Part shown: piece by piece, positions 17,268 through 27,351 of the stretch
How positions within the stretch are numbered: position 1 is the first letter of the stretch
Layout: the number at the start of each line of letters is the position of its first letter
Assembly: GCA_964563925.1 (NCBI GenBank)
Contig: CAZLZD010000002.1
Coordinates: 85,797 to 149,796, forward strand
Length of the DNA: 64,000 bases
Origin: JAUILA01 sp964563925
GTDB taxonomy: Bacteria; Bacteroidota; Bacteroidia; Cytophagales; Cyclobacteriaceae
Direction of reading: 5' to 3'
Position numbers and translations under genes: made by a program
Notes under the pieces: model-generated
Told to the model about the DNA's origin: nothing
Databases searched by the model: none
What the model saw: only the letters and a program-made list of their open reading frames with translations

Positions 17268-20200
17268 GCGCAGTCTCCGTTTTTACATTTCTCTTCGTTT
17301 TGCCGACCAGGCGTTCAATGCTTTCGTAGAAACATGGAATGATGATAAGGGTAAGCAGGGTGGAAGTGACCAGTCCGCCGATAACAGCAATAGCCATCGG
17401 AGCACGTAACGAAGCACTTTCTCCGAAACCAAAAGTCAGGGGCAGGAGTGCCAGAACGGTGGTGAGGCTGGTCATGAGAATAGGTCGGAACCTCCGCTGG
17501 GCCGCATCCAGAACAGCTTCCCGTAATGGAAGGCCCTGTTGTTTGTTTCTGTTGATACTGTCGACGAGAATGATGGAATTATTTACGGCTATGCCGGCCA
17601 GCATGATAATACCTATGAAGGCCATCATATTTAAGGGCATGTTGAGTATAAAGAATGCCAGCAAGGCGCCGACGCATGCAAGCGGGATCGTCAGAAGAAT
17701 GGTAAAGGGATGAATCAGTGATTCGAATTGTGAAGCCAGGACCATATAGACCAGCAATACGGAGAGCACCAGAGAAAAGGTCAGGTTTTGCATGGACTCC
17801 TGTCGTTTTACTTCCTGTCCGGCAACACGAATTTTGTACCTCGGGGGTAGCGAAATTCCGGCAACCGAATTATCCACAGATTTGGCGATCTTATCATAGG
17901 CCTGGTCCTGATCCACGCGTGCGCCGATAGAAACCATACGGTTCTGATTCTTTCTGTGAATAGCATTTGAGGCATTTTCAAGGCTTATGAAGGCGATTTC
18001 ATTTAATGGAAATTCCTGCTGACCACTTTTTATTCTCATGTTTTCAAGACCAGACAGCGTGATTCCCGGCACCCTTATCCGTATATCCTGCATTTCACCT
18101 TCCCGCTCAAGAGAGCCTGCTTTTTTCCCTTCCAGCTGATCTTTAATCTGCAGGATCACATCGTCTATAGATAAATTCATTAAGCCGGCACGGAATTTAT
18201 CCACATCCACCCGAACCTGGGGAACGCCCGAGTCTGCATTTGATACAGGCTCGTAAATTTCAGGGATGCCGGACATCACCCGCAGGGTGGAGTCGGAAAG
18301 TGCACGGAGGGCATTAAAGTCGGCCCCGCTGATTTCTACCACCAGGGGCATTTCATCTTCCCCGAATAGTGAATTCAGGGAGCTTTCATCGTTGGAAAAC
18401 GTGGCTTCAAGACCTGGTATTCCATCAAAATAGATTGATAATTTGTCTAGTACCGATACAATGTCCAGATCCATGTCTTCCCGGAACAGCAGCTTAAGCG
18501 TGGCTTTGTTCTCTTCATAGACATTTTCGTTTTCTATTCCGGACTGGCTTTTCTCAGGTCCGATGTGAGCATACACCTTATCCAGCTGGCCTTCAAAGAG
18601 CAGCGCAAGCTGACCTTCGATCTGGTCAACCGTCGAGGATGTCCTCGCTAAAGGTGTACCATTGGTGAGGCTAAGATCGACGGATATGGCGTTTGTTCCG
18701 GCCTGCGGCATGTACTCGCTTCCGATAACGCCGATGAGTTGATAGGAGCCGATCATAAGGATGACGGATACCACGATAAGCGCCCCCTTGTACCGCAATG
18801 CTTTATCCAGGAAAGCCCTGTAGCCATTATACCGGAGGGGAGGGGCTTCCTGTTTTGCTGTGTCGTTCTTGAAGATACGGGTAAAGAGCATGGGAATAAG
18901 CAATATGGCAACTGCTAATGATGAGATCAGTGAAAAGGCTACCGTCCATGCCTGGTCTTTAAACAATTCTCCCGACGGACCCTGCAGGTAAACTATAGGA
19001 AGAAAGACAACGATGGTGGTGAGGGTGGAGGCAGTTATTGCTCCGCTCACTTCACTGGTTCCATGGATAGCTGCATCAATGACGCTTAAACCTTCTTCAC
19101 GTTTTCTGAAAATACTCTCCACCACCACAATGGCGTTGTCCACCAGCATGCCGGCACCCAGGGCCAGCCCGCCCAGTGTCATCACATTCAGGCTGAGGCC
19201 ATTGAAATACATCAGGTTGAATGTGGCAATGATGGAAACAGGAATTGCGAGACTTATTATAAGCGTAGATCCCATTCTTCGCAGGAAAACAAACAGGATC
19301 AGGATGGCGAACAAGGCCCCGTAAAGCCCTGATTCTTTCACTTCGTTAATGGCGCCCTGAATGAATCTGCCCTGGTTCTGGATTATCACAAACTCATAGC
19401 CCGGTACAGATTTTTGTATGTCGCCCAGTACCTGTGTCAATTCATTGACGGCATCCACGGTATTGTATTTTGTCTCTTTATAAACGGAGAGGCCTAGGCT
19501 TCTTTTCTGGTTGACCCTTACAATGCTGGCGGCATCTTTATCAAGAATTTTCAAGGTGGCAACTTCTCTCAAAAGCACAGGTACCTGTCCTGTAGTTGTC
19601 CCCAGGTTCGTGGCAGTTTGCTGCTCCCCGGAATCCGTAGTGGCAGGTGACGGGGCATTGCTTCCCCGAGAGGTATACCCAACAACGAGTTCCTCCAGGT
19701 CGTCGGGCCTTTCAATGATTCCCAGGCCTTTGATTACATACTTGCGGCCGAGGTCTTCAATATACCCTCCCGATACATTGCGGTTATAGTTTTCTATTTT
19801 GGTTACAAGATCATTTACCGTCAACCCGAATGAGGCCAGCAGTCCCGGGTCCGTTTCAAGGACAACCTCCTTTTCCTGTTCACCGGAAAGACGCACTTCG
19901 GCGATACCTGGCAGGCGTATGATCTCATTCCTGAAATTATTCTCAGCGACCTTTCTGAGCGCATCCATGTCGCTGGAATTTGGGTTGTAAATTCCCAGGA
20001 TCATGATAGGCGTGGCATTCGGATCGAACTGGGAGATGACAAATTCATCGATCTCTTCGTTCAGTGAAAAGCTGGACAGCGCTTTCTGAAGGTCAAGAAA
20101 GGCTTCGTCCATATCTTTTTCCCAATCATATTGTACGGTTACCCGTCCGTAGCCTGTCTGACTTACGGAGCTGACCTCCATGGCCCCGTTTTGCCGGATG

Positions 20201-20415
20201 GCGATTGACTCTATGGATTCAATATATTGCTTTTCTATTTCCGAAGGAGGTCTGATCCCTGCTTTCAGTTCAACAAACAACGTGGGGTTTTTAAGATCCG
20301 GGAATAATTCGATGGGCAATTTGCCAAAGGAAATGACGCCCAGCAATATAACTGCCAGTACGATCATTAGTATGGAAACAGGATAGGATACAGCCAGTGA
20401 TACGATCTTTTTCAC
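17260..20415 (-). CDS. RND efflux permease (proton-driven pump, inner membrane)
   Basis: 1051 residues, the full length of an HAE-type RND transporter. The only possible start is a GTG at 20415, because a stop lies just upstream in frame. The N-terminus KKIVSLAVSYPVSILMIVLAV is canonical. Landmarks are the 'KLPIELFPDLKNPTLFVE' block after TM1, TM4 with D426-N427 (GMLVDNAIVVVES), the DN variant of the proton-relay pair seen in many Bacteroidota pumps, and the second half with 'GIAVNNSIILVD'. An unusual low-complexity Ser/Thr/Gln insert lies at about 250-278. The adaptor gene is immediately upstream, and the second RND pump overlaps its end by 8 bases. The tandem pair with a single adaptor resembles the MdtBC arrangement. 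Confidence 0.94.
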   Translation of the reverse strand: MKKIVSLAVSYPVSILMIVLAVILLGVISFGKLPIELFPDLKNPTLFVELKAGIRPPSEIEKQYIESIESIAIRQNGAMEVSSVSQTGYGRVTVQYDWEKDMDEAFLDLQKALSSFSLNEEIDEFVISQFDPNATPIMILGIYNPNSSDMDALRKVAENNFRNEIIRLPGIAEVRLSGEQEKEVVLETDPGLLASFGLTVNDLVTKIENYNRNVSGGYIEDLGRKYVIKGLGIIERPDDLEELVVGYTSRGSNAPSPATTDSGEQQTATNLGTTTGQVPVLLREVATLKILDKDAASIVRVNQKRSLGLSVYKETKYNTVDAVNELTQVLGDIQKSVPGYEFVIIQNQGRFIQGAINEVKESGLYGALFAILILFVFLRRMGSTLIISLAIPVSIIATFNLMYFNGLSLNVMTLGGLALGAGMLVDNAIVVVESIFRKREEGLSVIDAAIHGTSEVSGAITASTLTTIVVFLPIVYLQGPSGELFKDQAWTVAFSLISSLAVAILLIPMLFTRIFKNDTAKQEAPPLRYNGYRAFLDKALRYKGALIVVSVILMIGSYQLIGVIGSEYMPQAGTNAISVDLSLTNGTPLARTSSTVDQIEGQLALLFEGQLDKVYAHIGPEKSQSGIENENVYEENKATLKLLFREDMDLDIVSVLDKLSIYFDGIPGLEATFSNDESSLNSLFGEDEMPLVVEISGADFNALRALSDSTLRVMSGIPEIYEPVSNADSGVPQVRVDVDKFRAGLMNLSIDDVILQIKDQLEGKKAGSLEREGEMQDIRIRVPGITLSGLENMRIKSGQQEFPLNEIAFISLENASNAIHRKNQNRMVSIGARVDQDQAYDKIAKSVDNSVAGISLPPRYKIRVAGQEVKRQESMQNLTFSLVLSVLLVYMVLASQFESLIHPFTILLTIPLACVGALLAFFILNMPLNMMAFIGIIMLAGIAVNNSIILVDSINRNKQQGLPLREAVLDAAQRRFRPILMTSLTTVLALLPLTFGFGESASLRAPMAIAVIGGLVTSTLLTLIIIPCFYESIERLVGKTKRNVKTETAHG

Positions 20416-20461
20416 GCTACTTCAGTTTTGGGTGGAACACATAATGGAACGGAGATTTGTA

Positions 20462-21520
20462 TCATTGCAGCACGCTGACTTTTGACTTGTTCCGAAGGGT
20501 TTCGAAACCCGTTACAACCAACCTGTCGTTAATTTTTAGCCCATTGGTCACCTCAATTTTATCCATCGTTTCCAGTCCGGTAGTGATCTTCTTTTCGGTG
20601 GCTATGCCATTCTCCACGATAAACACCACCTTGCCGTCCTGCCTGGATATGACCGTTTCTTTCGGAATGACAATGGTGCTGTCGCGTTTCTCAGAGAGAA
20701 TCGCGGCTTTTATGAACATGCCCGGGCGCAGCGAATGCCTGCGGTTATCGATCTGAAGAACACTGTGGAAGGTCCTGCTCTCTGTATCGATTACAGGAGA
20801 GATCTGGCTTATTTTTCCGGTCAGCGTGTCCTTGGCTGAATTGTAATTGGTTATCTGCACGAGTTGATCCAGGGTGACTTCATCCAGGTGTTTTTCAGGC
20901 AGTTTGACATCCATCAGGAGATTTTCATATTCCATAACCTTGAATAGCGCTGCTCCCTGGTCTATTCTCACCCCATCGGTGTGATATGGAAGCTCGACAA
21001 TGACACCGCTGAAAGGAGCCCTGACTGCAAGCTTGGCAATTTGCAATTCGGCATTCTCATAACTGTATTTGGCATTCACGAATTCGATGGATGCATTTTT
21101 CAGGTCGGTCTGTGTTACCCCTCCTTTTTCATACAGTGAGGTTTGTTTGGAAAGATTGCTTTCAGCAAGTTCAAGATTCAATTTTTTGCTCTCCAGCTGC
21201 AGGGAATTGACGAATTCCTGGTCCTCAATCCTGATCAGCACCTGTCCGTCCCGGACGGCATCCCCCAGCGCAAAAGGCTTTCCCGTAGCGGGGTTTCGCT
21301 GAATCCTGTAGATGCCCCCCCGCTCCGCTTTCATTGACCCCTCTTTGGCGGAATACACCGTGCCTGTGGTTTCAATAAACCTGGAAATGCTTTGCGGTTT
21401 GATGCTTTCCACTGACACCGGGATTTTTATTTCACTCTGGATGTCTGACGTCTCGCTGTTGCAGGAGAGAATACCAATCAGGACCAGAAGGGGAAGGGTT
21501 GCTTTCAGAGACTTTTTCAT
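20462..21520 (-). CDS. Periplasmic adaptor (membrane fusion protein) of RND efflux system, lipoprotein
   Basis: 352 residues from the ATG at 21520, chosen because it opens a lipoprotein signal (KKSLKATLPLLVLIGILSC). The longer frame would start inside the preceding TolC gene. The structure is the usual adaptor order: beta-barrel/lipoyl half-motif with GDAVRDGQVLIRIEDQEF, a short helical hairpin (QLESKKLNLELAESNLSKQ), the second lipoyl half 'VRAPFSGVIVELPYH', then beta-barrel and membrane-proximal domains. It bridges the RND pumps below to the TolC-like channel above. It is the only adaptor in the operon, so both RND proteins and possibly the ABC parts must share it. Confidence 0.93.
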   Translation of the reverse strand: MKKSLKATLPLLVLIGILSCNSETSDIQSEIKIPVSVESIKPQSISRFIETTGTVYSAKEGSMKAERGGIYRIQRNPATGKPFALGDAVRDGQVLIRIEDQEFVNSLQLESKKLNLELAESNLSKQTSLYEKGGVTQTDLKNASIEFVNAKYSYENAELQIAKLAVRAPFSGVIVELPYHTDGVRIDQGAALFKVMEYENLLMDVKLPEKHLDEVTLDQLVQITNYNSAKDTLTGKISQISPVIDTESRTFHSVLQIDNRRHSLRPGMFIKAAILSEKRDSTIVIPKETVISRQDGKVVFIVENGIATEKKITTGLETMDKIEVTNGLKINDRLVVTGFETLRNKSKVSVLQ

Positions 21521-21557
21521 GTGTTTTTGGTTTGTAAATACCATGTAAAACCGGTAA

Positions 21558-23039
21558 TTAATATTGTTGAATGAGGACAGGTTCCTGTTTTTCAAAATCA
21601 TAAAGTGACAGGATCTTCATGTTCAGTAATTCAATTTTATAATTGATCAGCGCATCGGCGAATGCGCTCTTATTTTCGGAAAGCTGACTTTGAAATCTTT
21701 CCAGATCAATGCTAGTCAGATCACCGTTTTTATAGCGCTCAAGGTTGATGTCGTAGGTAAGCTCCGCATTCCTGACATTCTGCTCGGCAATAGCGATCTG
21801 ATTTTCCAGGTTTTGCAGGCTCCTGTATACCCTTCTGATGTCAAATATTATGTTGTTGCGTTCCACTTCGAGATCCACCTTATTGATTTCAAGGCTGGCA
21901 TTGGCCGCATCCATCCGGGCCCTGTTTTCTCCCCAGTCCCAGATCGGGATGCTAAAGGAAATGGCCACTCTTGGGTTCATATTCGGCGTTTCATAAACTT
22001 CCGGTGCGCGCGGATTGTCTCCAAATATTCCTACTGAAAGGGCAATGGCTCCTTTAAATTCGTTCAGCGCATTGGTTCGGATGAGCTCAAACTGAGATCT
22101 TTCGATATCGATCATCCGCTCCCGCAGTTCCATCCTGTGATCTAACCCGTACCGGATGGCCTGATTCAAATCCACTTCTTTCGTTACAAAACGTATATCG
22201 ACCTCCACCGCCAGTTCTTCTTCTGCATCGATACCCAGCAATAGTTTGAAATCATCGGCAGCATTTGCTAGTTGGACCTCTGAGTTTTCCAGGGCGGATC
22301 GCGAGGTAGCCAGGTTGAGTTCTGCCTGGTAAAGCTCTTCTCTCGCCAGAAGATCCGCCTCGACTTTGTTCAGGGTAATCTCGTAGCTGACTTGCTGATT
22401 TTCATATTCGTCCATGGCAATTTCCAGGTCATTCTGACGCTGATAGAAGTTGTAGAAGGAGCGCGTGACATCCTGCTCGAGGGTCAGGAGCTGTAAGGCA
22501 TTGCTGATCTGGGCATTCTCCAGGTTCAGTTCAAGTTCCTTCAGCTGTAGCTTATTCCGGTTGTAGGTAAAAATGGGCTGGTCGAGCTGCAGGTAAAGAT
22601 TATTGCTGTAGGTTTTGGTCCGGATGTCCTGAAACTCACTAAAACTATCCCGGTAACCAAAGCGGTTGACAAGCGATATGGTGCCGTCGGTAGCGGCGAT
22701 TGGCTGACTTACCGAGAATGTCAGGAAAGAATTATAATCCTCATTGGTATTCCATTGAGAAATCAGGTCGTTAAAGCTGCGTTGACGATTATAGTCAAAC
22801 GGGGTGACGTCCAGGGAAAACCGTGATTTTAACGCAGCACGCTGTGCATCCAAACTCCGTTGATTGCCGTAGAGGTTCAGCCTGGATTTTCGTATGGTAG
22901 GACTACTGTTCTGGGCAATTTGTATGGATTCCTGCAGGGTGAGCGTTTGTTGTGAAAACAGGTCAGGTGTTATCAGACAGGCTCCCAGTAACAGGAACAT
23001 TCTCCATTTTTTCTTATTAATTGTTAAGCTCTTGTTCAT
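21558..23039 (-). CDS. TolC-like outer-membrane efflux channel
   Basis: 493 residues with a signal peptide (ending near LFSQ, about 30) and two related halves of long amphipathic helices typical of the outer-membrane efflux protein family (PF02321). Examples are TLQESIQIAQNSSPTIRKS near the start and 'YDINLERYKNGDLTSIDLERFQ' near the end, the latter being the classic Y-x-x-G-x-x-(S/T) turn. It lacks an obvious N-terminal lipobox, so it is anchored by its barrel. It lies between the M1-like ABC permease gene (27 bases away) and the adaptor gene (37 bases away). It provides the exit duct for the whole operon. Confidence 0.92.
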   Translation of the reverse strand: MNKSLTINKKKWRMFLLLGACLITPDLFSQQTLTLQESIQIAQNSSPTIRKSRLNLYGNQRSLDAQRAALKSRFSLDVTPFDYNRQRSFNDLISQWNTNEDYNSFLTFSVSQPIAATDGTISLVNRFGYRDSFSEFQDIRTKTYSNNLYLQLDQPIFTYNRNKLQLKELELNLENAQISNALQLLTLEQDVTRSFYNFYQRQNDLEIAMDEYENQQVSYEITLNKVEADLLAREELYQAELNLATSRSALENSEVQLANAADDFKLLLGIDAEEELAVEVDIRFVTKEVDLNQAIRYGLDHRMELRERMIDIERSQFELIRTNALNEFKGAIALSVGIFGDNPRAPEVYETPNMNPRVAISFSIPIWDWGENRARMDAANASLEINKVDLEVERNNIIFDIRRVYRSLQNLENQIAIAEQNVRNAELTYDINLERYKNGDLTSIDLERFQSQLSENKSAFADALINYKIELLNMKILSLYDFEKQEPVLIQQY

Positions 23040-23066
23040 AATTACTTGATTACTCCCTTTTAAAGA

Positions 23067-26000
23067 TTATTGCCTGACCCATTTGACCGCATCGGCATAC
23101 ACTGTTCGCAATTCGCATTCATCAGTTAATAAGACTCTGCCTCCATGTGCGTCGAAATAGTACGATCCAAGGAAATTCCAGCCAGGCTCCGCGGTGGAAA
23201 TGTTAAACCTGATATCCTCGGCGCCATCTGCATGTTCGATTACATAGTGGTAATAAAACTGCCTGTTCTCGCCATCCCTTCCGACGTATTCGTTTTGATT
23301 CTTGCCCCTCATATAGATGTAAATGTCATAGTATCCCTTCTGCAGATCAGGGGCCCAGGTGACCTGTTTTTCTCCGCTGCCGGACCTGGTAAAGTGAGCC
23401 GACCGGATCACACGGCCATAAAAATCGGATCCTGTGGTTGCCAGCCATTTAGCATAGGAGCGGTCCCAGCTGCCGTAATATCGCTGGTCGGTTTTTTTCT
23501 GTTTATCCAGGAAGGCCTTTAAATAGGTGGGTTTGATCGGGCTGAAACTTGAGAATTCCGGATCCTCATTATCCACGATAATTTCAAACGAATTTGAATC
23601 TTCATTGTCGCTGAGCAGTCGCTCTCCGTCGAAGAAATTAATGCCCTGGCGCCGGGTGACGGGCCCCACTGGGAAAGTAATTACAGAGGGAATATTTCTT
23701 GATATTAGGGTGTTGAAGGTGATGTTGTCGGGCTTTTCGTCGAGAATGAATCCGAGAAGTTTTCGCTCCCCCTGCTTAATGACTGTAATTCTACCCGGTA
23801 ATTGATTGGCTGATTCTTCACTAATTTTCCGGGCAATACCCCTGTCGGAATTTTCTTCCACATTGAATTTCACCTCAATGACTCCGTCATTCTCCCCGGT
23901 GTTTTTAATTTCCGCAAGTATCTGGAAGCGTTTCCGGTCCCCGTCGAGTACCTCATAATTCTGCAGGTCGAGAATCTCGAAGGCTGGCTGGGATTTTTCA
24001 AAATATACCTTGTTGATCACCGGATCGATATCAAGGTTAAAACGGTCCAGCATCGCTTCACGAAATTGCTGATACCCCGTGAGCTGATGCTGATGTCGGT
24101 TGACCCAGTCAAAAAGGAAAGTTTTGAAATCCTCTTCACCCGTCAGTTGACTCAGATAAGAAAACAGGTATTGGCCTTTGAGAGCAACTGATTTCTGGAT
24201 TTTATTGAATTTTTCGTCGGTGAGGATTTCAGTAAAGGAAGCATTCCGCATCAGTTCATTGCATTCCTCTGCGAAAGAAATCCCATTAATATTCCGTGAA
24301 TAATCGATGGGAGCCTGGTTATCGTTGCGCAGGTATGCGGCGATGCTTCGGTTGAGCATGGTCCACTCCTGGCTGACTATACCTGAATTATAGGTGTAGT
24401 AATTGGGGAAAATTGCATAATCCGGATGATCCACATTGTACCCGTCCAGCACATACTCCTCGGTAATCTGGCGGGTGAAGACCCGCTTGATCAGGTCATT
24501 GAACAGGTTTGCCTGCTTTTGTTTCTCCGAGAGGGTCTGGTTCCTGTTTGCCGCCTGACGATTCATATACTCCATTTGTCTTCGGAAATCAAACTGATGA
24601 ATGTTGCCCCCTTCTTCCGGGTAATACACCGTTTCGGGTTGCAGGTAGGCCTGATGGTTTTCGTAGATCTTGGTAAATGCGGTAAAATGGATGGGTGCTT
24701 CCACGAATTGCAGTCTCCTGAAAGGATATTTGATCTTTTGGGCGTCTTCATATTCGTTGACTAAATCGGTGATCAGAAAGCTGAGTGTATCTGACAATTG
24801 ATTCAGCCGGTCCGCGAAGAAGTCATGCTCCGGATAATGGTAAACCGCATAGGTTACCTCGTCCACCTCGATCTCTTTTTTTACATACTTTCCAATTGCC
24901 AGTGAAAGCTGGGGGAGAGCGTATTCGGGAGAAAAAAGGTAGGTATTATCGTTCACAACCGGTTCGCCTTGTGAAATGGCCATCAGGCCGTCCGGGACCA
25001 TCACGTTCAGTTCGAAATCCGTAAAGGATAGTTGCTGGCTGGTACTGTGGGTGTGGCTGTAACCCACCCTGGAAGTGGGGTACCACAACACATCCCTGGT
25101 CAGGAGTGCATACCCCGGTTGTAAAAATGCGTATTCCTTCTGAATGGAAAACATGAAGTATTCCATGGCGGATTCATAACGCTCCTGGTCCACCTCCAAA
25201 TGAGCAGCTGCCTGATTAATTGTGCCGCGGTAGTTTATCCGAACACTCATTTCCCCTCCGGGCGGCAACTCAATTCCCTCGTGCACTGAAACCAGGTGCA
25301 GATCCCGGTTTGAGGCATGCGGGGTATTGTTGACGAGGATTTCACCGATGGTCAGGTCGTTGTTTAAGGTAAAGTAAATCGTGTCTAAGGTGTCAGTGGT
25401 GTTGTTCCTGACCCGCATATCGGAAGTCGCTTTAAGTTCGTTACCCAGAAATTCCAGGGTGATGGCATTCTCCAGTATCGTAACATTGGGTTTATCAGCC
25501 CACCGATCGTTAACCGCGATCATGGCCTTTCTGAGTGACAGGGGATCCTGCCGCTGGTCCCATAATCTGAGCATGACAAGGGAGGAAATAACCAGTAATC
25601 CCAGTCCCAGGGTGGCCGTCAGGATATTACCCAGGCGGTGACCTGGAAGACGGTCCATGCCGAATGCGGTGAGAAACAGGCAGGCAATCCCGGAAAGCAG
25701 GTAAAAGGAGCGCTGCAGAAGTGCAAATTCAAGGTCGGCAAAACCCGAGATCTCTGAGCTGAGCATGGGTAGCCGGAATGCCGTGAAATCCAGGATGTTT
25801 GAAAACTGATCGAAGTAAAAGATCAGTTGTACCGCCGCAATGCCAAGGAGCAATACGATCGTTACCGGCTGATTTTTAATAATCGTTACCAGCAGGAAGG
25901 ATATGCCAGTGGTAAAAACGATGGCAGGCAGGCTGGTTAATAATGGGTAAATCACATAGGCAGCCGGGTTGAAGGTGGTAAACGGACTAATCAGGTTAAA

Positions 26001-26393
26001 TATCAGGGCGAGAATGATAAATACGAGGTTCAGCAGGAAAAACAGCTTGAAGAGTGCAAGCGCCTTTCCAAGGACGTAGTCAAGGTTGGTGATGGCCCGG
26101 ACAAAGAATACCTCATTGGTATCCAGTTTTTTGTCTTTCCTGACCAGCCCGGTGGCAAGGAATATCACCGCGGCTGCCTGGGGAATGCTGATTAAGATCA
26201 TGCTGGCATAAGGCATGATCCAGCTGTTGGAAAGCGCGTACCACCTCGGATTGTCTGCTTCGGAGAATACGCCAATGTTAAAAATGGTAAGAAATATGAT
26301 ACCTGCCAGGGCCAGAATTCTGAAAAACCAGTTGCGCCATAGCACCTTTCCTTCGTACTGGGATATGGTCCATATATTTTTCAGGGAGCTCAT
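23067..26393 (-). CDS. ABC permease fused to zinc-less M1 aminopeptidase-like lobe and golvesin-C-like domain
   Basis: 1108 residues. Residues 1-280 hold about seven membrane helices of an ABC-2 permease. Residues about 300-790 form a periplasmic lobe resembling M1-family aminopeptidases (N-terminal beta-sandwich, then 'YPFRRLQFVEAPIH' where M1 enzymes enter the catalytic domain). Permease-M1 fusions are a known Bacteroidota/Acidobacteriota architecture. I find no HExxH zinc motif or following Glu in this protein, and no GxMEN motif, so it should be catalytically dead. The C-terminus (about 985-1107: KGYYDIYIYMRG, GWNFLGSYYF, TVYADAVKWV) looks like the golvesin C-terminal/carbohydrate-associated domain. 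It overlaps its ATPase gene by ATGA (4 bases), so the two form a translationally coupled transporter. Confidence 0.85.
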   Translation of the reverse strand: MSSLKNIWTISQYEGKVLWRNWFFRILALAGIIFLTIFNIGVFSEADNPRWYALSNSWIMPYASMILISIPQAAAVIFLATGLVRKDKKLDTNEVFFVRAITNLDYVLGKALALFKLFFLLNLVFIILALIFNLISPFTTFNPAAYVIYPLLTSLPAIVFTTGISFLLVTIIKNQPVTIVLLLGIAAVQLIFYFDQFSNILDFTAFRLPMLSSEISGFADLEFALLQRSFYLLSGIACLFLTAFGMDRLPGHRLGNILTATLGLGLLVISSLVMLRLWDQRQDPLSLRKAMIAVNDRWADKPNVTILENAITLEFLGNELKATSDMRVRNNTTDTLDTIYFTLNNDLTIGEILVNNTPHASNRDLHLVSVHEGIELPPGGEMSVRINYRGTINQAAAHLEVDQERYESAMEYFMFSIQKEYAFLQPGYALLTRDVLWYPTSRVGYSHTHSTSQQLSFTDFELNVMVPDGLMAISQGEPVVNDNTYLFSPEYALPQLSLAIGKYVKKEIEVDEVTYAVYHYPEHDFFADRLNQLSDTLSFLITDLVNEYEDAQKIKYPFRRLQFVEAPIHFTAFTKIYENHQAYLQPETVYYPEEGGNIHQFDFRRQMEYMNRQAANRNQTLSEKQKQANLFNDLIKRVFTRQITEEYVLDGYNVDHPDYAIFPNYYTYNSGIVSQEWTMLNRSIAAYLRNDNQAPIDYSRNINGISFAEECNELMRNASFTEILTDEKFNKIQKSVALKGQYLFSYLSQLTGEEDFKTFLFDWVNRHQHQLTGYQQFREAMLDRFNLDIDPVINKVYFEKSQPAFEILDLQNYEVLDGDRKRFQILAEIKNTGENDGVIEVKFNVEENSDRGIARKISEESANQLPGRITVIKQGERKLLGFILDEKPDNITFNTLISRNIPSVITFPVGPVTRRQGINFFDGERLLSDNEDSNSFEIIVDNEDPEFSSFSPIKPTYLKAFLDKQKKTDQRYYGSWDRSYAKWLATTGSDFYGRVIRSAHFTRSGSGEKQVTWAPDLQKGYYDIYIYMRGKNQNEYVGRDGENRQFYYHYVIEHADGAEDIRFNISTAEPGWNFLGSYYFDAHGGRVLLTDECELRTVYADAVKWVRQ

Positions 26394-27280
26394 ACGAGAG
26401 ATACACCGAGTTCATTTTCCATAAAATAGACATAGGCGTGTTCCAGGTTCGGGTTGGCATGGACAGCTGCCGGATGTGGTTTGTCGGTAGCTATAACCTG
26501 TACCTCCCATTTACCGTCGGCCGGGATGGTTGAGACGACGGAAAACCTGGATTTCAGGGAATTGAATTCTTCGTCGTCCAGGGTGACTTGCCAGACATGC
26601 CCGCGAACACGCCCGATCATTCCTTCAGGGGAGCCTTTGAAAGCCACTTCCCCTTTATTGAGCATGGCCATGTGGTGACAGGTGCTGCTGATATCACCGA
26701 CAATATGCGTGGAGAGAATAATGGTCACGTCTTTTTGGCTCAGGTCGGAAAGAATGTTCCGGAATCGGATTCGCTCTTCCGGATCAAGCCCCGTTGTAGG
26801 TTCATCAATCACCAGAAGTTTTGGTTCCCCGATCATCGCCTGGGCAATTCCAAGCCTTCGTTTCATTCCACCCGACAGTTTGTTTGCCATACGTTCACGC
26901 ACATCGAGCAGCCCCACCTGGTCCAGCAGCTCATCCACCCGGATCAGCCGTTCCTTTTTCTTCAGGGAAGTGGATAATTTGGCTGCATAATCAAGGAATT
27001 CCCAGGTTTTGAGTTTGGAGAAAAAAGTAAAATCCTGGGGGAGATAACCAATGAGCTTTCTGATCTCCTGGCGGTGTTCATTGATGTTAAGCCCGTCCAT
27101 GGTTATCACACCTGTAGTGGCCTTTTGCACAGTGACCAAAACACGCATAAAGCTTGACTTACCTGCACCATTTGGCCCGAGCAGCCCGAACATACCGCTT
27201 TGAATTTCGAGATTTACATCCTTTATGGCGGCGTGACCGTTGGGATATACTTTTGATAATCCGCTGATCTTAATATCCAT
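26390..27280 (-). CDS. ABC transporter ATP-binding protein
   Basis: 296 residues, cytosolic. Motifs: A-loop region SGLSKVYPNG, Walker A GPNGAGKSS (35-43), Q-loop YLPQ (79-82), signature LSGGMKRR (135-142), Walker B LLVIDEP with D159/E160, and H192. The roughly 90-residue C-terminal extension ends in 'PNLEHAYVYFM', matching 'ANLEDAYLWLM' in the fused ATPase domain at 12540-13958. The two are therefore paralogues, and this one shows the uninterrupted form (15 residues between VYP and GMFGLL). It is coupled by a 4-base overlap to the M1-like permease, its likely partner. Confidence 0.93.
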   Translation of the reverse strand: MDIKISGLSKVYPNGHAAIKDVNLEIQSGMFGLLGPNGAGKSSFMRVLVTVQKATTGVITMDGLNINEHRQEIRKLIGYLPQDFTFFSKLKTWEFLDYAAKLSTSLKKKERLIRVDELLDQVGLLDVRERMANKLSGGMKRRLGIAQAMIGEPKLLVIDEPTTGLDPEERIRFRNILSDLSQKDVTIILSTHIVGDISSTCHHMAMLNKGEVAFKGSPEGMIGRVRGHVWQVTLDDEEFNSLKSRFSVVSTIPADGKWEVQVIATDKPHPAAVHANPNLEHAYVYFMENELGVSLV

Positions 27281-27351
27281 GGAATTGTTGTTGAGTTTTT
27301 GACTTTCAGAAAACCGTGAGTCCCGGCTTTTGCAGCAATGACCAGATTACT

